From Flavobacteriaceae bacterium UBA5544 (GTDB taxonomy: Bacteria; Bacteroidota; Bacteroidia; Flavobacteriales; Flavobacteriaceae), in NCBI GenBank assembly GCA_002426755.1, contig DINI01000019.1, forward strand, positions 337,806 through 385,815: a stretch of 48,010 nucleotides of DNA, given 5' to 3'. Shown here in pieces: positions 45,101 through 48,010 of this stretch. The translations under genes were made by a program, and so were the position numbers. Below the pieces are notes generated by a model. That model was given only the letters and a program-made list of their open reading frames with translations. It was not told where the DNA came from and did no database searches. Position 1 is the first letter of the stretch, and each line of letters starts with the position of its first letter.

Positions 45101-45650
45101 GGAAGGTCAAGGTGAAGATGACGAAGGTGATGGTGAAAGTGGTGAATCGGGTAAGAATGGAAAAAATGGAAAGAACGGAAAAAACGATCTTCCAGTTAAC
45201 TCTGACGGTGAAAAGGAGGGTGGAAATGAAGCCTTGAATGGTCAATTGTATCAAATATATCAACAACAACAGCAATTGCGTCAGGCTTTGGAAAATAAAT
45301 TGGGAGAAGCAGGAACAAAAGGAGAGGGCAAAATGTTATTGCAAAAAATGGAAGAAGTTGAACTCGATTTAATCAATAAAGGATTTACAAATCAAACGCT
45401 TCAAAAGATGATGGATTTGCAACATCGTTTGCTTAAAATGGAAGACGCAAGTTTTTTGCAAGATGAAGACAATAAGCGTAAAGCCGAGAGTAATCAGAAG
45501 CAATACAATAACGACAGCAATAATCAGATTCCAGCGGCAAAGGAATATTTCAATACTACAGAAATTTTAAATCGCCAAGCCTTACCTTTGCAGCAAGTTT
45601 ATAAAAAGAAAGTGCAAGAGTATTTTAAGAAAACCAATGATCAGCTTTAA
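42174..45650 (+). CDS. DUF4175 large membrane protein with coiled coil and Gly-rich region
   Basis: A 1158-residue protein of the DUF4175 family, widespread in Bacteroidota and of unknown function. Two N-terminal membrane helices (about 27-47 and 58-82) and one near 145-165 precede a periplasmic beta-rich part (about 190-480). A very long, Lys/Glu/Gln-rich coiled coil follows (about 490-790), then a helical domain with GEQMEEDAAMLRQILDNL, a Gly/Lys-rich low-complexity stretch (about 920-1010, repeated GKNGKNGKN) and a helical end. The last 14 bases overlap ybeY, so the pair is translationally coupled. The size and layout suggest an envelope scaffold, which is inference. Confidence 0.88.
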   Translation: MLNHYTTIQAKLEQFIRRFYTNELLKGAILFFAIGLLYLLVTLFIEYVLWLNPSARTILFWVFVAVELALFAKFIAIPILKLFKLQKGINYEDASKIIGQHFPEVNDKLLNVLQLKSRNVGANESELLLASIEQKSAELQPIPFKLAVNFRQNIKYLKYAAIPVVVLLLTYVTGHFNWFSDSYERVVNYKTAYEPPAPFQFFVVNEKLQAIENKDYKLLVKTAGSVIPENAQIHYNGETYFLQQTAPGQFEYVFSQPKSEIDFNLSANEVRSKDYNLEVIKVPTLVNFEMVLDYPSYINKQNETLKSTGSATIPEGTNVTWKINTRSTNEVSLYAKDTIQFRNPSEGKFEASKRIYQNYDYSISTSNEKLKDYENLAFSINVIRDDYPELNVKMEKDSLDNQTLYFYGQISDDYGLSKLQLVYYPSNKEEQKEVKKMPIASGNFDEFVTAFPNNLELEEGVNYELFFQVFDNDAIHNYKSTKSNVFTYRKLTKEEEENKQLKEQNETIQDMGKSFDKLKEQEQQLKELSKTQKEKNELNFNDKKKFENFLQRQKQQEEMMQNFNKKLKENLENFQPENDQKDEFKEDLKERLKDNEEQLKKDEKLLEELEKLQDKIEKEELSEKLEQLAKQNKNKQKSLEQLLELTKRYYVAKKAEKLLDELDKLGDEQDQLSKEDKENNTKEAQEKLNKKFDEFQKEMDALQKENKELKKPMDVPQDKEAEKDIQKDQQEATDDLEKKEDSEEKNDEKNAQQSQQNAQKKQKQAGKKMKQMSGEMKQSMMSGGGEQMEEDAAMLRQILDNLVLFSFDQENLMNQFRSIQINNNSYGKYLRKQSSLREHFEHIDDSLFALSLRQPMISETVNSKITDVFFNIDKSLGQLSENQLYQGVSTQQYTITATNDLASFLSDVLDNMESQMNPGQGQGQGKGKGIGEGQGGMQLPDIIMSQEELNKQMENGMKKGDKSGDSKEGTGKKDGKEGQGEDDEGDGESGESGKNGKNGKNGKNDLPVNSDGEKEGGNEALNGQLYQIYQQQQQLRQALENKLGEAGTKGEGKMLLQKMEEVELDLINKGFTNQTLQKMMDLQHRLLKMEDASFLQDEDNKRKAESNQKQYNNDSNNQIPAAKEYFNTTEILNRQALPLQQVYKKKVQEYFKKTNDQL

Positions 45651-46047
45651 TTACGAAACGGATTTCAGGCTTCAAGATGAAACAAGGATTTCAAATTGGA
45701 TAACATCTGTTATTGTTCAGGAGAAGTTCAATGAGGGAGAAATCAATTATATTTTTTGTGATGATGAGTATCTGTTAAAGTTGAACATCGAGTTTCTTGA
45801 CCATGATACGTTAACCGATATCATTAGTTTTGACTATACGCTGGGCAAGCAGATAAACGGGGACATCTATATTTCTGTTGAAAGAGTGCACGAAAACGCC
45901 AATGATTTTGACGTTGATTTTGACACAGAATTAAATCGAGTTATGGTTCATGGGGTCTTACATTACTGTGGATATAAAGACAAATCAGAGGAGGATGAGA
46001 AGGCAATGAGGTTGAAAGAAAATTACTACTTATCGAAGCTTGCCTAA
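45637..46047 (+). CDS. ybeY: Endoribonuclease YbeY
   Basis: A 136-residue metal-dependent RNase involved in 16S rRNA 3' maturation and ribosome quality control. The conserved TDIISFDYTLG strand and the zinc motif region MVHGVLHYCGYKDK are present. The first two His ligands are His105 and His109; in the E. coli form the third is a His six residues on, but here that position is Asp115 (preceded by Lys114). Asp can ligate zinc, and I recall similar YKDK forms in other Bacteroidota, so the enzyme is probably active. The gene starts inside DUF4175 and precedes mnmG. Confidence 0.92.
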   Translation: MISFNYETDFRLQDETRISNWITSVIVQEKFNEGEINYIFCDDEYLLKLNIEFLDHDTLTDIISFDYTLGKQINGDIYISVERVHENANDFDVDFDTELNRVMVHGVLHYCGYKDKSEEDEKAMRLKENYYLSKLA

Positions 46048-46072
46048 TATTCAGGAAATCAACGTATATTTG
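46040..46072 (+). promoter_or_regulatory. Promoter of mnmG
   Basis: TTG (46040-46042), a 22-base spacer and TATATTTG (46065-46072) fit the flavobacterial promoter. It overlaps the end of ybeY and lies 65 bases before the mnmG start, with the parS-like site between. Confidence 0.55.
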
Positions 46073-46109
46073 CAGGCTGAAAATTTAAAACAAAGAATAA
46101 TATTAATAA

Positions 46110-46125
46110 TGTTCCACGTGGAACA
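46110..46125. other. parS-like centromere site
   Basis: TGTTCCACGTGGAACA is a perfect 16-bp palindrome. It matches the ParB-binding parS consensus (TGTTTCACGTGAAACA) at 14 of 16 positions, the two changes being the symmetric T-to-C and A-to-G exchange seen in known parS variants. It lies in the mnmG leader, between its promoter and start codon. Confidence 0.8.
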
Positions 46126-46136
46126 ATTCAGAGTTC

Positions 46137-48008
46137 ATGTTTAACGAAGTTTATGACGTCATAGTGGTTGGTGCAGGGCACGCGGGTAGCGAGGCGGCTG
46201 CGGCTGCCGCAAACATGGGAAGCAAAACATTGTTGATTACCATGAATTTGCAAAACATTGCCCAGATGTCTTGTAACCCCGCAATGGGAGGAATTGCGAA
46301 AGGGCAAATTGTACGCGAGATTGATGCGCTTGGTGGTTATAGCGGAATTGTTAGTGACACATCAGCGATTCAATTCAAGATGCTGAACAAATCAAAAGGC
46401 CCGGCCATGTGGAGTCCGAGAGTCCAGAGTGACCGTATGAGGTTTGCAGAAGATTGGCGGATGATGTTAGAAGCCACTCCAAATCTCGATTTCTATCAAG
46501 AAATGGTTTCTGGATTGATTGTTGAAAACCATAAAATCGTCGGGGTTAAAACTTCCTTGGGGATTGAGGTAAGGGGGAAATCGGTTGTCCTTACCAATGG
46601 AACATTTTTGAACGGACTGATTCATATTGGTGACAAGAATTTTGGAGGTGGTCGTGCTGGTGAAAAAGCCGCAACCGGGATTACTGAACAATTGGTCCAA
46701 TTAGGTTTTGAGTCTGGAAGAATGAAGACAGGGACACCGCCGCGAGTGGATGGTCGTTCGTTGGATTTTTCCAAAATGACTGTTGAATCTGGCGATGCAA
46801 TTCCCGAAAAGTTTTCCTTTTCTGATGTAACAAAACCCTTAACCGCCCAAAGAGATTGTCATTTAACCTATACAAGTCCTGAAGTTCACGAGTTGCTGCG
46901 TGAAGGGTTTGATAGATCGCCAATGTTTAATGGAAGAATACAAAGTACTGGACCTCGTTATTGCCCATCGATTGAGGACAAAATAAATCGGTTTGCCGAT
47001 AAAGACAGGCATCAATTGTTTGTAGAGCCGGAAGGCTGGAATACGGTAGAGGTTTATGTTAATGGTTTTTCTACCTCGCTACCAGAAGACGTGCAGTTCA
47101 AAGCATTGCGTTCTGTTGCTGGTTTTGAAAACGTGAAATTTTTTAGACCAGGTTATGCGATAGAATATGATTACTTCCCACCTACACAATTAAAGCACAC
47201 GCTGGAGACAAAGCTCATAGACAACTTATATTTTGCAGGACAAATCAATGGAACCACAGGTTATGAAGAAGCAGCGTCTCAAGGTTTGATGGCTGGAATA
47301 AATGCCGCATTAAAGGTGCAAGAACGCTCGGAGTTTATCCTTAAGCGCGATGAAGCATACATTGGGGTTTTGGTAGATGACTTAATTACAAAGGGTACGG
47401 AAGAGCCTTATAGAATGTTTACTTCTCGAGCTGAATATAGAACATTGTTGCGACAGGATAATGCAGATGCGCGTTTGACACCAAAAGGTTATGAGTTAGG
47501 CTTGGCTAGTGAAAAACGATTGAGACGAATGGAAGAAAAACATTCCAAGGCAGAAGCTTTCGTTGAGTTTTTTAAAGGTACAAGCGTAACCCAAGAAGAT
47601 ATAAATCCTATTCTAGAGTCCAATGATTCTGCTCCGGTAAATCAGACAGGAAAACTATTTAAAATTTTTGCTAGACCTAATATTTCTATGGATGATGTTC
47701 GCAAAATTGGTGTTGTTGAGCAGTATATCCAAGAGCACGATTTGGATAAGGAAATCCTAGAGCAAACGGAAATCCAGGTAAAGTATTCGGGTTATATTGA
47801 TAAGGAGAAGAATAATGCCGATAAGTTGAATCGATTGGAAAATGTAAAAATTCCCGCTAATTTTGACTATTCTCAACTTAAATCCATGAGTATAGAGGCA
47901 AGACAAAAATTGGAAAAAATAAGACCAGTGACGATTTCGCAAGCGTCAAGAATCAGTGGTGTTTCTCCTAGCGACGTGTCGGTTCTTTTAGTGTACATGG
48001 GAAGATAA
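46137..48008 (+). CDS. mnmG: tRNA uridine-5-carboxymethylaminomethyl modification enzyme MnmG
   Basis: A 623-residue FAD- and NADH-binding protein that, with MnmE, makes cmnm5U/nm5U at the wobble position of several tRNAs. Motifs: the FAD-binding VVGAGHAGSEAAAAAA near residue 11, QMSCNPAMGGIAKGQIVREI, GTFLNGLIHIGD, PRYCPSIEDKI, the conserved TGYEEAASQGLMAGINAA, and the C-terminal helical MnmE-binding domain. Length is typical. In many bacteria this gene (gidA) is close to the replication origin. It has its own promoter with a parS-like site in the leader. Confidence 0.97.
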   Translation: MFNEVYDVIVVGAGHAGSEAAAAAANMGSKTLLITMNLQNIAQMSCNPAMGGIAKGQIVREIDALGGYSGIVSDTSAIQFKMLNKSKGPAMWSPRVQSDRMRFAEDWRMMLEATPNLDFYQEMVSGLIVENHKIVGVKTSLGIEVRGKSVVLTNGTFLNGLIHIGDKNFGGGRAGEKAATGITEQLVQLGFESGRMKTGTPPRVDGRSLDFSKMTVESGDAIPEKFSFSDVTKPLTAQRDCHLTYTSPEVHELLREGFDRSPMFNGRIQSTGPRYCPSIEDKINRFADKDRHQLFVEPEGWNTVEVYVNGFSTSLPEDVQFKALRSVAGFENVKFFRPGYAIEYDYFPPTQLKHTLETKLIDNLYFAGQINGTTGYEEAASQGLMAGINAALKVQERSEFILKRDEAYIGVLVDDLITKGTEEPYRMFTSRAEYRTLLRQDNADARLTPKGYELGLASEKRLRRMEEKHSKAEAFVEFFKGTSVTQEDINPILESNDSAPVNQTGKLFKIFARPNISMDDVRKIGVVEQYIQEHDLDKEILEQTEIQVKYSGYIDKEKNNADKLNRLENVKIPANFDYSQLKSMSIEARQKLEKIRPVTISQASRISGVSPSDVSVLLVYMGR

Positions 48009-48010
48009 TT

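Noticed and set aside
43604..45275. Several antisense open frames rich in Ser, Phe and Leu
   Set aside because: They mirror the low-complexity Lys/Glu and Gly-rich part of DUF4175 and are compositional artefacts.
1..48010. Mobile elements or horizontally acquired island
   Set aside because: No transposase, integrase, phage gene or terminal inverted repeat was seen, and gene content and base composition look even throughout, apart from the tRNA-Cys scar.

Overview
The window is AT-rich chromosomal DNA that looks like Bacteroidota, most likely Flavobacteriaceae. The evidence is repeated promoter elements of the TAnnTTTG type ahead of genes, many lipoproteins and secreted peptidases, an outer-membrane receptor of the TonB-linked beta-barrel class, DUF4175 followed by ybeY and mnmG, and Bacteroidota-style homologues throughout. 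Species identity is inference. No insertion sequence, prophage, integrase or CRISPR array is visible, and almost every gene has a recognisable core or conserved flavobacterial family.

Layout. 1-2 kb: tail of a probable alpha/beta hydrolase, an SH3b-domain secreted protein, a CAT-anticodon tRNA, and methylmalonyl-CoA epimerase divergent from rbfA and a LolC/E-type permease. 3.5-7.6 kb: dusB, divergent from a compact operon of a divergent Lgt-like membrane protein, a radical SAM protein that resembles archaeal tetraether-lipid synthase (Tes), and two tandem paralogous two-helix membrane proteins; a DUF4345 protein converges on it. 7.6-12.5 kb: M28 peptidase with PDZ domain, a TolB-like propeller lipoprotein, and a large outer-membrane receptor. 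12.6-17.2 kb: lepA, then the glgA-glgC glycogen pair. 17.2-19.6 kb: an NhaP-type antiporter and a DUF202 protein. 19.7-28 kb: metallo-beta-lactamase-fold hydrolase with an S8 protease, M1 peptidase, rnpA, DUF4349 lipoprotein, S41 peptidase and a tandem-OmpA protein. 28-30 kb: rpiB, a CDF metal exporter and an ElaA-like acetyltransferase in one operon. 29.8-30.5 kb: a very AT-rich gene-free gap with DnaA-box-like sites, followed by rnr. 32.7-34.6 kb: YbjQ-like protein, LysE-family exporter, and a tRNA-Cys whose 3' half plus terminator has been tandemly copied twice; then folB. 34.6-42 kb: glnS with a C-terminal extension, DUF1761, a FemAB-like protein, a small acidic protein, an SPFH protein, an outer-membrane barrel protein and gltX. 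42.1-48 kb: a 1158-residue DUF4175 membrane protein, ybeY and mnmG.

Three things stand out. First, the Lgt-like/Tes-like/small-membrane-protein operon (4645-7194) reads as an undescribed lipid-modifying module: an Lgt fold lacking the canonical catalytic His next to a radical SAM enzyme with the cysteine layout of enzymes that join lipid tails. Second, a perfect 16-bp parS palindrome lies just before mnmG, about 16 kb from an AT-rich gap with paired DnaA-like boxes; together these suggest an origin-proximal region. Third, the tRNA-Cys locus carries a decayed 105-107-bp tandem array made of tRNA 3' half plus terminator.

Most of the remaining genes are housekeeping (translation, RNA processing, tRNA modification, glycogen storage, ion and metal balance, envelope proteolysis) and appear intact.
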